Below are positions 1-6,002 of a DNA stretch of 17,376 bases, in pieces. The first letter of the stretch is position 1. Each line of letters starts with the position of its first letter. Origin of the DNA: an uncultured Faecalibacterium sp. (GTDB lineage: Bacteria > Bacillota > Clostridia > Oscillospirales > Ruminococcaceae); the NCBI GenBank assembly GCA_900551435.1, contig URVW01000049.1, positions 1-17,376 on the forward strand, given 5' to 3'. Below the pieces are notes generated by a model. It did no database searches. It saw only the letters and a list, made by a program, of their open reading frames with translations, and was not told where the DNA came from. The translations under genes were made by a program, and so were the position numbers.

Positions 1-1294
1 CCCAGTAACGCTGACGGCTGAACACCCAGTCGCGCAGCTTGTAGTTGACCTTATCCTTGCCCTTGCCGTTGCCTTCCAGCCACTCGATCATCTTTTTCTT
101 GGCGTCGGTGACGGACAGGCCGTCGAGGAAGCCGGAGTTGACCAGCGTGCCGGTAGCGACATCGGTGAAGGCTGCTTCGTCGAGGTTGGACGGAGTGTTG
201 CCCTTGACGACCTCGATGATGGGCAGACCGAACTTCTTGGCGAACTCCCAGTCGCGGGTATCGTGGGCAGGAACGGCCATGATGGCGCCCGTGCCGTAGG
301 TAGACAGAACGTAGTCGGAGATGAAGATGGGGATCTCCTTGTCGTTGACCGGGTTGATGCCCATGACGCCTTCCAGCTTCACGCCGGTCTTTTCCTTGTT
401 CAGCTCGCTGCGCTCGAAGTCGCTCTTGCGGGCAGCTTCGGCCTGATACGCCTTGACGGCATCCACATTCTGGATCGTGCCGTTCTCCAGCCACTGTTTG
501 ACCATGGCGTGCTCGGGCGAAACGACCATGTAGGTCGCGCCGAACAGGGTGTCGCAGCGGGTGGTGTAAACGGTCAGGGTGTCCCCTGCGGTCGTGCCGA
601 AGTTGACTTCTGCGCCGTGGCTGCGGCCGATCCAGTTCTTCTGCTGGGTGGCAACGCGCTCGATGTAATCCAGACCGTCCAGACCGTCGATGAGCTTATC
701 AGCGTAGGCGGTGATCTTCAGCATCCACTGGCTCTTGACGCGGTGGACGACCTCGCTGCCGCAGCGCTCGCAGACGCCGTTGACGACTTCCTCGTTGGCC
801 AGAACGCACTTGCAGCCGGTGCACCAGTTGACGTTCATTTCCTTCTTGTAGGCCAGACCGTGCTTGTACAGCTGCAGGAAGATCCACTGGGTCCACTTGT
901 AGTATTCGGGATCGGTGGTGTTGATCTCGCGGTCCCAGTCGAAGGAGAAGCCCAGAGCCTTGAGCTGCTCACGGAAGTGGTCCACGTTCTTCTTGGTGAC
1001 GATGGCCGGGTGGATGTGGTTCTTCATGGCGAAGTTCTCGGTGGGCAGACCGAACGCATCCCAGCCCATGGGGTACAGCACGTTGTAGCCGTTCTGGCGG
1101 CGCTTGCGGCTGACGACATCCAGCGCAGTATAGCTGCGGGGATGGCCGACGTGCAGACCTGCGCCCGAAGGATACGGGAACTCGACGAGGGCGTAGAACT
1201 TGGGTTTGTTGTGGTCGATCTCGACATGGAAGGTCTTTTCGTCCTCCCACACCTTCTGCCACTTGGCCTCAACGGCCTTGTAATCATACTTCAT
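1..1294 (-). CDS. leuS: Leucyl-tRNA synthetase, N-terminal 431 codons (runs off the window)
   Basis: This class I aminoacyl-tRNA synthetase charges tRNA-Leu with leucine in the cytoplasm. The start is the ATG at 1292-1294, giving MKYDYKAVEAKW. The nucleotide-binding HIGH motif appears as HVGH at about residues 48-51. A zinc-ribbon segment with Cys158, Cys161, Cys163, Cys175 and Cys178 follows. The CP1 editing domain begins around residue 220; it shows the threonine-rich motif as TTRCDTLFG (residues 244-252) and the later GTGAIMAVPAHDTRD motif. The last visible residues are RDWVFSRQRYW, typical of the return to the catalytic core. The KMSKS loop, anticodon-binding domain and stop lie beyond base 1. 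The usual Pro in TTRPDT is Cys here. A GGAG lies about 12 nt before the ATG, so the ribosome binding site is weak. The gene is last in the yhbY-to-leuS block and is separated from rsfS by 260 bp that contain a structured repeat. I see no T-box leader. Confidence 0.97.
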   Translation of the reverse strand, partial: MKYDYKAVEAKWQKVWEDEKTFHVEIDHNKPKFYALVEFPYPSGAGLHVGHPRSYTALDVVSRKRRQNGYNVLYPMGWDAFGLPTENFAMKNHIHPAIVTKKNVDHFREQLKALGFSFDWDREINTTDPEYYKWTQWIFLQLYKHGLAYKKEMNVNWCTGCKCVLANEEVVNGVCERCGSEVVHRVKSQWMLKITAYADKLIDGLDGLDYIERVATQQKNWIGRSHGAEVNFGTTAGDTLTVYTTRCDTLFGATYMVVSPEHAMVKQWLENGTIQNVDAVKAYQAEAARKSDFERSELNKEKTGVKLEGVMGINPVNDKEIPIFISDYVLSTYGTGAIMAVPAHDTRDWEFAKKFGLPIIEVVKGNTPSNLDEAAFTDVATGTLVNSGFLDGLSVTDAKKKMIEWLEGNGKGKDKVNYKLRDWVFSRQRYW

Positions 1295-1381
1295 TGTTGT
1301 AATCAGCTCCAGACTTTTCTTCACTACCAAGGATTTAGCTTTTATGACAAACTCGGTATCTCTCAGGCTCTTCTTCTCTGC

Positions 1382-1515
1382 AACCTCTCAGTCTCGCATT
1401 CGCTCGACAGCTCTCCTAGCAGGAGAGCCTCTGGCGAAACCGGAAACCTGACAGGAACTGCCAAAGCCTCCCCTATCAGGGGAGGTGGCATCGCGCCAGC
1501 GATGACGGAGAGGTT
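1382..1515. repeat. Expanded multi-hairpin repeat element, copy 1 (leuS leader)
   Basis: This 134-bp element is bounded by AACCTCTC (1382-1389) and its inverse GAGAGGTT (1508-1515). Inside, in order, are: a degenerate hairpin around 1391-1408; a perfect 8-bp stem GCTCTCCT/AGGAGAGC with an AGC loop (1410-1428); a longer imperfect stem CTCTGGC/GCCAAAG (1429-1466) capped by CCTGACAGG; a second 8-bp stem CCTCCCCT/AGGGGAGG with an ATC loop (1467-1485); and CATCGC/GCGATG (1489-1504). Its ends match copy 2 at 12332-12404 in the opposite orientation, and the extra central hairpins make it longer. It lies in the 260-bp rsfS-leuS gap, so on the minus strand it would be part of the leuS 5' leader. No transposase is present. 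A non-autonomous MITE-like or REP-like repeat is the best description. Confidence 0.75.
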
Positions 1516-1554
1516 CTATCCAAATGCACCTGCATTTCACCAAGCTGTTTTCCG

Positions 1555-1935
1555 TTACAGACTGTTATCCGGGGTCAGGTACTCCGAGATGTCGATCGGC
1601 TCGCCGTCGGCCCACAGGTGCTCCAGATCGTAGTAGGTGCGGGTGTTGGGCACGAACACATGCACGATGACATTCGAGTAGTCCAGCAGGACCCAGTTCT
1701 TGGAATCGAAGCCCTCGGTGCTGTACGGCTCGATGCCCTTCTGGGACAGCTCAAATTCCACCTCGTCGGCCAGAGAGCCCACCTGCGTGGTGGACGTGCC
1801 GGAGGCGATGACGAAGTAATCGGTCAGGACGGTCAGGCTCTCGACCTTGAGCACCCGGACGTCCTGCGCTTTTTTCTTATCAAGGATCTGTGCGATCTCA
1901 ATGGCGAGAGCCTTGCTGTCGATGTTCTTGTCCAT
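1555..1935 (-). CDS. rsfS: Ribosomal silencing factor RsfS
   Basis: The 126-residue protein is the RsfS/YbeB/Iojap family factor. Members bind ribosomal protein uL14 on the 50S subunit and block subunit joining when nutrients are short. The start chosen is the ATG at 1933-1935 (MDKNIDSKALAIEIAQIL), with AGGAG 7 nt upstream. The open frame extends further upstream, but only into the end of the LCP gene and with no family similarity. The core shows the family pattern VLTDYFVIASGTSTTQV, then the acidic Trp-containing segment around KNWVLLDYSNVIVHVF and the YYDLEHLW ending. Length and content are normal for the family. It sits 31 bp after the LCP gene and before leuS, a common Clostridia arrangement. 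I see no clear terminator after it. Confidence 0.95.
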   Translation of the reverse strand: MDKNIDSKALAIEIAQILDKKKAQDVRVLKVESLTVLTDYFVIASGTSTTQVGSLADEVEFELSQKGIEPYSTEGFDSKNWVLLDYSNVIVHVFVPNTRTYYDLEHLWADGEPIDISEYLTPDNSL

Positions 1936-1966
1936 CTGATATCTCCTATCTGTTGTGTTTGGGAAG

Positions 1967-3406
1967 TTACTGTCCGGCTCCGGCGGCCTGTCCGTCGGTC
2001 GTGGTGGCGCCCGCAACGTCGGTGTCGCCGCCGAGGATGGCGTCATCCGATTCCTTGTCGAGCTGGCCCACGAACTGGACGTTCGCGCTGGTGGAAGCCG
2101 TTCCGTGCGGCCAGTCGTTGGTCACAAGGTTCATCTCCTCGGCGCTGACCGGGCCGGTGTAATTACGGAAATAGGTGTTGAGCAGCTCTGCGATGGAGCC
2201 CGCATCCGGGACCACGCAGGAATAGCCGTCAAAACTTTCGGTCGAGCCGACATTGGGCACGCCCATGAACACCGGCGTCTGCGCCAGCATGATGTTGGCG
2301 CTGTCGATGCGGGTGAAGGACACCAGCATCTTGGCGATGGTGGTCAGGTCCATGTCGGTGTGGATATAGTTGTTGAAGACCAGCGGCAGCTGGTTGAGCA
2401 CATCGGTGATGCCCATGCTGCGCACCCGCTTGAACAGGCCGGCGTAGAAATAGCGCTGCATGTTCAGGCGGTCGATATCGGAGTTGGAGTAGCCCTGACC
2501 GTGGCGGCAGCGGACGAAAAATTCCGCCGAAGCGCCGTCCAGATTGCGGTAGCCCTGCTTCAGGGCGCTGCCCGCAAAGGACATGTCGTGGGGGATATAG
2601 ACTTCGATGCCGCCGAAGTTATCCACCATTTCCACCAGCGCCTGCATGTCGATGGTCACATAGTAGTCGATGGGCAGCTTGTACTGGTCGTAGATGACCT
2701 CAGCCAGCGCCGCCACATTGCCGCCGTTGGACAGCGCCACCGAGTTGATCTGGTAGTTGTTGGCGGCGTAGGTCTTGCCGTTGGACAGGGTGACCTTTTT
2801 GCTCTTGGTGGTGACAAGGGAGTTGCGCGGGATCTGCAGCATCCGCAGCGCGCCGCCCTTGATGTCGAACTGGCAGTAGAGGATCATGTCCGTCATGCCG
2901 TCGTTCGTGCCGTCGGAGGAGTAGCCGCGGCCTTCCTCATAGTCGATGCCGCAGACGAGGATGTTCACCACATCGCCCTTGTACTCTTCCAGCGTCTGGA
3001 TCTCTTCGATCAGCGACGCGGCGTTTTCTTCCGGCTTGATGTTCTCTTCCACCTTGTTCACCATGCTGACGGCATAGACCACCACGCCCGAAATGACGGC
3101 CACCACCGCCAGCGTCACGGCCAGCGGGAGCCACATGGGGGTCTTTTTCCGCTTTTTGGCGTTGCGGCGGCGGGGCGGCTCGCTGGGGGCCGCGTGTGCT
3201 CCTCCGCGGGGCGGATTCCCGCCGGTCCCGCCGCCGTTTCCGGCAGCAGGGCGGGGCTTGGGCTGCGGGGCCGGCGTCTCTTCCTGAAAGAAATCCGGCT
3301 GGCCCTTCAGGGGAGCCTGATGAGAGGCCGGAGCCTCGGTCGGACGCTGCTCCGTGGGGCGGTTCAGCGAACGGTCTGTATTGATACGGCGCGGGGCTTG
3401 ACTCAT
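1967..3406 (-). CDS. LytR-CpsA-Psr (LCP) family cell-wall glycopolymer ligase
   Basis: LCP enzymes transfer undecaprenyl-linked anionic glycopolymers to peptidoglycan on the outer face of the membrane. The 479-residue product has an unusual N-terminal cytoplasmic part of about 88 residues rich in Pro, Gly and charged residues. A basic stretch (RRRNAKKRKK, 80-88) follows, then one membrane helix (about 91-113). The extracellular LCP domain starts near residue 146 with VNILVCGID. Recognisable motifs are TDMILYCQFD (172-181), the IPR segment at 192-194 and VRCRHGQGYSNSDIDRLNMQRYF. In the canonical IPRD motif the Asp is replaced by Asn195. The C-terminal tail, rich in Gly, Ala and Thr, looks disordered. 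The ATG at 3404-3406 has GGAGG about 10 nt upstream. An extended -10 promoter and a 16-codon frame precede it. Which polymer it attaches cannot be told from sequence. Confidence 0.92.
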   Translation of the reverse strand: MSQAPRRINTDRSLNRPTEQRPTEAPASHQAPLKGQPDFFQEETPAPQPKPRPAAGNGGGTGGNPPRGGAHAAPSEPPRRRNAKKRKKTPMWLPLAVTLAVVAVISGVVVYAVSMVNKVEENIKPEENAASLIEEIQTLEEYKGDVVNILVCGIDYEEGRGYSSDGTNDGMTDMILYCQFDIKGGALRMLQIPRNSLVTTKSKKVTLSNGKTYAANNYQINSVALSNGGNVAALAEVIYDQYKLPIDYYVTIDMQALVEMVDNFGGIEVYIPHDMSFAGSALKQGYRNLDGASAEFFVRCRHGQGYSNSDIDRLNMQRYFYAGLFKRVRSMGITDVLNQLPLVFNNYIHTDMDLTTIAKMLVSFTRIDSANIMLAQTPVFMGVPNVGSTESFDGYSCVVPDAGSIAELLNTYFRNYTGPVSAEEMNLVTNDWPHGTASTSANVQFVGQLDKESDDAILGGDTDVAGATTTDGQAAGAGQ

Positions 3407-3453
3407 TCCTTCGTTTCCTCCAGCTTTTTCATTCGGGGACGTTCCACATTCAT
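3403..3453 (-). other. Possible 16-codon leader frame overlapping the LCP start
   Basis: An ATG at 3451-3453 opens a short frame, MNVERPRMKKLEETKE, whose TGA stop overlaps the LCP start codon as ATGA. AAAGGG ends 4 nt before its ATG and could act as a weak ribosome binding site on transcripts read through from yqeK. Transcripts from the predicted promoter at 3464-3492 would begin only a few bases before this ATG, leaving it almost leaderless. It may be real translational coupling or chance. The sequence alone does not decide. Confidence 0.25.
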
Positions 3454-3463
3454 GATACCCTTT

Positions 3464-3492
3464 AGTATAGCATCCTTCCCCACAATCTGCAA
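3464..3492 (-). promoter_or_regulatory. Extended -10 promoter for the LCP gene
   Basis: Read on the minus strand, TATACT lies at 3464-3469 and is preceded by TG one base upstream, giving the extended form TGCTATACT. A weak -35 element TTGCAG (3487-3492, three of six consensus bases) sits 17 bp upstream. The site lies in the 118-bp gap between yqeK and the LCP gene. Transcription would begin near 3457 and could serve the LCP gene, rsfS and perhaps leuS. No start site has been measured; this is a pattern match. Confidence 0.5.
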
Positions 3493-3524
3493 TCGGTTTT
3501 CGTTTCCGGCTGATGGAACGAATT

Positions 3525-4109
3525 TTAACCGGCTGCTTCGCGGGCTTCGACCTGCGCCCGGATATCGTCGTAGGCAGCCTTGGACATGGGGTCCAGCGGC
3601 TTGCCCTGCGAGAGCACGAAGCAGTTCGTCTGCTTCAGGGCCATCAGCATGGCGGCGTCGAGGTCCTTCAGTTCCAGCTTGCGCAGTTTGTTGACCCCGG
3701 GCCAGTCGCGCTCCTTGCTGGACATGTCGGCCAGATACACGATCTTGTCCAGCTTGGACATCCCCGGCTTGCCCGCCGTATGGCACGCGATGGCCGAGAG
3801 GATGGCTTCGTCGGTGACGCCCCATTCGGTGCGGGCGAGGATGGCGGCGCAGATGCCGTGCCAGACCGGGGTGGGGCGCTCTTCCCCGCCCTCGGCATAT
3901 TCCGGATGGGCGCACATGATGGCGCGCATCTCATCCTTCGAGATCTCCTTAGCGGAGTCGTGGAGCAGCGCGGCCAGCGCGGCCTTGTCCTCGTCCACGC
4001 CGTAGCGCTTTGCCAGCTTGACCGCCATTTTTTTCACGTTCAGGGTGTGCTCATAGCGCTTGTCACTCAGTCGGCGGCGCACAAGCTCCTTTGCTTCTTT
4101 CTGGTTCAT
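3525..4109 (-). CDS. yqeK: HD-domain hydrolase, YqeK family (probable symmetrical Ap4A hydrolase)
   Basis: YqeK proteins are HD-superfamily metallohydrolases that cleave diadenosine tetraphosphate to two ADP. The 194-residue product, taken from the ATG at 4107-4109 (MNQKEAKELV), shows YEHTLNVKKMA, then the diagnostic AALLHDSAKE (HD pair), VWHGICAA, AIACHTAGKPGMSKLDKIVYLAD and the following S-K-E-R. All expected metal-binding His and Asp residues are present. The start is uncertain. AAAGGAG (4122-4128) lies 12 nt before this ATG but directly abuts an in-frame ATG at 4119-4121, which would add four residues. The gene begins inside the 3' end of nadD, with about 47 nt of overlap in another frame. 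The nadD-yqeK pairing is widespread in Firmicutes. Confidence 0.93.
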   Translation of the reverse strand: MNQKEAKELVRRRLSDKRYEHTLNVKKMAVKLAKRYGVDEDKAALAALLHDSAKEISKDEMRAIMCAHPEYAEGGEERPTPVWHGICAAILARTEWGVTDEAILSAIACHTAGKPGMSKLDKIVYLADMSSKERDWPGVNKLRKLELKDLDAAMLMALKQTNCFVLSQGKPLDPMSKAAYDDIRAQVEAREAAG

Positions 4110-4749
4110 GGTCCATTCCATCTCCTTTGATCTCCCGGTAGAGCCGTTCCCGCCGGATGATGCGACGGACCGACTCCGGAAGCTCAATTTCACATGTTTC
4201 CCCTGCGGCAAGGCGGGCGCGCAGAGCGCTGCTGGCCATGGGCAGAGCATCCACCGGCGCGAACAGGATGCGCGCCCCGGTGGGGTCCAGCTGCTTTGCC
4301 TTGGCGTGAAGCTCCGGGTCGTCGCCGACGTTCCGGCTGGTCACGACCAGATGGGCCAAGCGCAGGATATCCTGCCAGCGATACCAGCGGTCGAAGCTCA
4401 GCAGCATATCGCTGCCGATGGCGAGATACAGCTCTGCGCCCGGATGTTCCGCCGCCAGCATTTCCAGCGTGAGGACGGTGTAGTTCCGTTTTCCGGCGGC
4501 GGCCTGTTCGACCTCCCAGCCGCTGACCGTCACCGCAGGGACCTCCCCGCGCTCGGCCAGCGCCGAAAAGCACCCGCACATCTCCATCCGAAGCGCACCG
4601 GACACCGCTGTGGACTGCTTGAACGGGGACACCCCGGCGGGCATGACCACGATCTGGTCCGGCCGGACCCGCGCGGCAGCGGCCCGCAGGTTGTTCATGT
4701 GGCCGTTGTGGGGCGGGTCGAAGCTGCCGCCGTACAGCAGGATCTTCAC
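4063..4749 (-). CDS. nadD: Nicotinate-nucleotide adenylyltransferase
   Basis: NadD adenylates nicotinate mononucleotide to deamido-NAD in NAD biosynthesis. The 228-residue product begins KILLYGGSFDPPHNGH, carrying the nucleotidyltransferase (T/H)xGH-type motif at residues 7-17. LYLAIGSDMLLSFDRWYRW matches the family segment GxDxxxxxxxW. The C-terminal SSxxR motif reads ASSALRARL. Translation starts at GTG (4747-4749), which overlaps the yhbY stop as GTGA. No separate ribosome binding site is visible, so translation is probably coupled to yhbY. The last 20 or so residues (after LYREIKGDG) are translated from the region that also holds the yqeK ribosome binding site and first codons, and they look non-conserved. 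Confidence 0.95.
   Translation of the reverse strand: MKILLYGGSFDPPHNGHMNNLRAAAARVRPDQIVVMPAGVSPFKQSTAVSGALRMEMCGCFSALAERGEVPAVTVSGWEVEQAAAGKRNYTVLTLEMLAAEHPGAELYLAIGSDMLLSFDRWYRWQDILRLAHLVVTSRNVGDDPELHAKAKQLDPTGARILFAPVDALPMASSALRARLAAGETCEIELPESVRRIIRRERLYREIKGDGMDHEPERSKGACAPPTE
4122..4128 (-). promoter_or_regulatory. Ribosome binding site of yqeK
   Basis: On the minus strand AAAGGAG is followed at once by an ATG (4119-4121) and 12 nt later by a second in-frame ATG (4107-4109). The first is too close and the second rather far. This leaves the yqeK start uncertain by four codons. The site is embedded in the nadD reading frame. Confidence 0.55.
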
Positions 4750-5042
4750 TTCAGCAGGTCAGCGTAGGCGCTGTCCTTTTTCTTCTGGAGATAGAGCACG
4801 AACTTGGAGCCGATGACCTGCACGCAGTCGGCGCCGGTGGCCTCGGCCAGCAGAACGGAAGCCTCACGGGCATTGTACATGCTGTTGTCCAGCACCTTGA
4901 CCTTGATCAGTTCGCGGGCGTCGAGGCAGTCCTTCACGCCCTGGATCATGGTCTCGTCGATCTCACCCTTGCCCACCTGAAAAACGGGGTCCATGGTGTT
5001 TGCTTTGCCGCGCAGAATGGCGCGCTGTTTGCTCGTCAGCAT
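4746..5042 (-). CDS. yhbY: CRS1/YhbY-domain RNA-binding protein (50S assembly factor)
   Basis: This 98-residue single-domain protein belongs to the CRM (CRS1-YhbY) family, which associates with pre-50S ribosomal particles. It opens MLTSKQRAILRGKANTMDPV and continues with the family GKGEI loop (GxxG-like), then a helix and the strand ELIKVKVLDN, and ends with the VQVIGSKFVLYLQKK strand pair. The length is normal for the family. The ATG at 5040-5042 has AAGGAG about 7 nt upstream. It is the first gene of the yhbY-nadD-yqeK block and its TGA stop overlaps the nadD GTG. The 302-bp gap upstream of it contains two large hairpin structures and no convincing promoter. Confidence 0.93.
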   Translation of the reverse strand: MLTSKQRAILRGKANTMDPVFQVGKGEIDETMIQGVKDCLDARELIKVKVLDNSMYNAREASVLLAEATGADCVQVIGSKFVLYLQKKKDSAYADLLK

Positions 5043-5134
5043 AAGTTTTCTCCTTTATATTCAGGGTTTATGATTGGAAATGGCCTCCGCATTCGCTCTG
5101 GCCATATTCAGCGGAAATTTTATTTGAATCAACT

Positions 5135-5168
5135 GCATTTGTCGCAGTCTGCGGACTGCTCCAAATGC
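5135..5168. other. 34-nt two-part hairpin upstream of yhbY
   Basis: The outer stem is GCATTTG (5135-5141) paired with CAAATGC (5162-5168). After a 2-by-2 internal loop, the inner stem GCAGTC (5144-5149) pairs with GACTGC (5154-5159) around a TGCG loop. All 13 stem pairs are Watson-Crick. The plus strand is followed by CTTTTC, so it could end plus-strand transcription. On the minus strand, which carries all the genes, no T run follows, so it is unlikely to be a simple terminator for rdgB. Confidence 0.6.
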
Positions 5169-5219
5169 CTTTTCACGGGGAGAGCCGCAGCGGGAAGCAG
5201 CCGCTTTCCCACGGGACGG

Positions 5220-5324
5220 CGGGGAGTTTCTCCGAGGACCGTCCGGAGGGTGGGACCCTGTTGCCGAAGGCAATAGGGCGGGCTATGGAATGGCCCGGCC
5301 CGCGTCCGAGGAGAAAGCTCCCCG
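5220..5324. repeat. Large nested palindromic element upstream of yhbY
   Basis: The outer arms are 5220-5239 and 5304-5324. They begin CGGGGAG and pair along about 18 of 20 positions with one bulge. Inside are a 10-bp stem CCCTGTTGCC/GGCAATAGGG around a GAA loop (5256-5278, one G-T pair) and a 7-bp stem GGGCTAT/ATGGCCC (5280-5296, one G-T pair). A further hairpin lies just outside at 5192-5210. The layout, a long stem enclosing several hairpins, recalls MITE-like repeats or a structured RNA. It shares no obvious sequence with the AACCTCTC-ended elements elsewhere in the window. Only one copy is visible, so its status as a dispersed repeat is inference. Confidence 0.55.
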
Positions 5325-5344
5325 ATGGCCCGCCTTGCAGATGT

Positions 5345-5980
5345 TTACTGAGCCAAAAACTCCGGCAGTTTTTGTTCCATCTTGGCCAGCGCGTTGCCGC
5401 GGTGGCTGATGGCGTCCTTTTCGTCGGGGGTCAGCTGGGCATAGCTGCGGCCCTCGGTATTGGGGCGCTTGCCCGTCTTGCCCACGCCGCACTCGTCGGG
5501 GATGAACAGCGGGTCGTAGCCGAAGCCGTAATCGCCCGCCAGCCGCTCGAAAGCGACCTTTCCCGGGCACTCGCCCACGCAGGTCAGATGCTGGCCGGTG
5601 GGCAGGATGAAGCAGACCGCCGCCACGAACTTCGCGCCGCGCTGGTCCGCCGGGATGTCTTTCATATTCGCCAGCAGCTTGTCGTTGTTGGCTTCGTCGT
5701 CGCCGTGATGGCCGCAGTAGCGGGCGCTGTAGACGCCGGGTGCGCCGTTCAGCGCGTCCACGCACAGGCCGGAATCGTCGGCGATAGTGGGCAGACCGCT
5801 GGCCTTGCAGATCGTCTCGGCCTTGATGAGGGCATTTTCCTCAAAGGTCGTGCCCGTCTCGTCCGGCTCGATGGTGATGCCCAGTTCTTTCTGGCTGACC
5901 ACCTCGTGGCCCTGCGCTTCCAGAATGCGGCGCAGTTCGCGAAGCTTTCCGGCGTTGCCGGTCGCTGCACAAATCTTCAT
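5345..5980 (-). CDS. rdgB: RdgB/HAM1 family dITP/XTP pyrophosphatase
   Basis: This house-cleaning enzyme hydrolyses dITP, XTP and dXTP to monophosphates, keeping deaminated purines out of nucleic acids. The 211-residue product has the N-terminal ATGNAGKLRE nucleotide-binding loop (residues 5-15) and GTTFEENALIKA (43-54). The catalytic Asp pair follows in ADDSGLCVDALNGAPGVYSARY, with the pair at about 68-69. The later GYDPLFIP and SHRGNAL motifs are also present. Length and motif order are normal. The ATG at 5978-5980 has AAAGGAAA upstream. It follows ftsY by only 22 bp, so the two are probably co-transcribed; downstream comes the structured gap before yhbY. Confidence 0.96.
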   Translation of the reverse strand: MKICAATGNAGKLRELRRILEAQGHEVVSQKELGITIEPDETGTTFEENALIKAETICKASGLPTIADDSGLCVDALNGAPGVYSARYCGHHGDDEANNDKLLANMKDIPADQRGAKFVAAVCFILPTGQHLTCVGECPGKVAFERLAGDYGFGYDPLFIPDECGVGKTGKRPNTEGRSYAQLTPDEKDAISHRGNALAKMEQKLPEFLAQ

Positions 5981-6002
5981 GTGGCTGTTTCCTTTCTATC
6001 GG

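Larger units (their letters stand above)
5043..5344. other. 302-bp intergenic gap before yhbY, mostly secondary structure
   Basis: No credible gene lies here. From low to high coordinates it holds: the yhbY ribosome binding site; a loose inverted repeat ATGGCC/GGCCAT (5080-5105); an AT-rich stretch (about 5106-5132); a 34-nt two-part hairpin (5135-5168); a hairpin GGGAAGC/GCTTTCCC (5192-5210); and a large nested palindrome (5220-5324). Promoter candidates in the AT-rich part are poor (TTGATT with a GAATAT -10). The yhbY transcript may come from this region or read through from rdgB. Confidence 0.7.

Noticed and set aside
1522..1537. Hairpin AAATGCA/TGCATTT after rsfS as a terminator
   Set aside because: No T run follows on the minus strand.
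1461..1538. Short leader peptide before leuS (about 19 codons from an ATG near 1534)
   Set aside because: No ribosome binding site, only three scattered Leu codons and no attenuator; it runs into the repeat.
1295..1554. T-box riboswitch in the leuS leader
   Set aside because: The conserved T-box bulge sequence (AGGGTGGNACCGCG) and a specifier-type terminator are absent. The structure there is better explained by the repeat element.
5176..5215. Signal recognition particle RNA, because GGAAGCAGCC matches its apical loop motif
   Set aside because: The partner strand and the GGAA-capped helix do not form; the bases instead pair in a GGGAAGC/GCTTTCCC hairpin.
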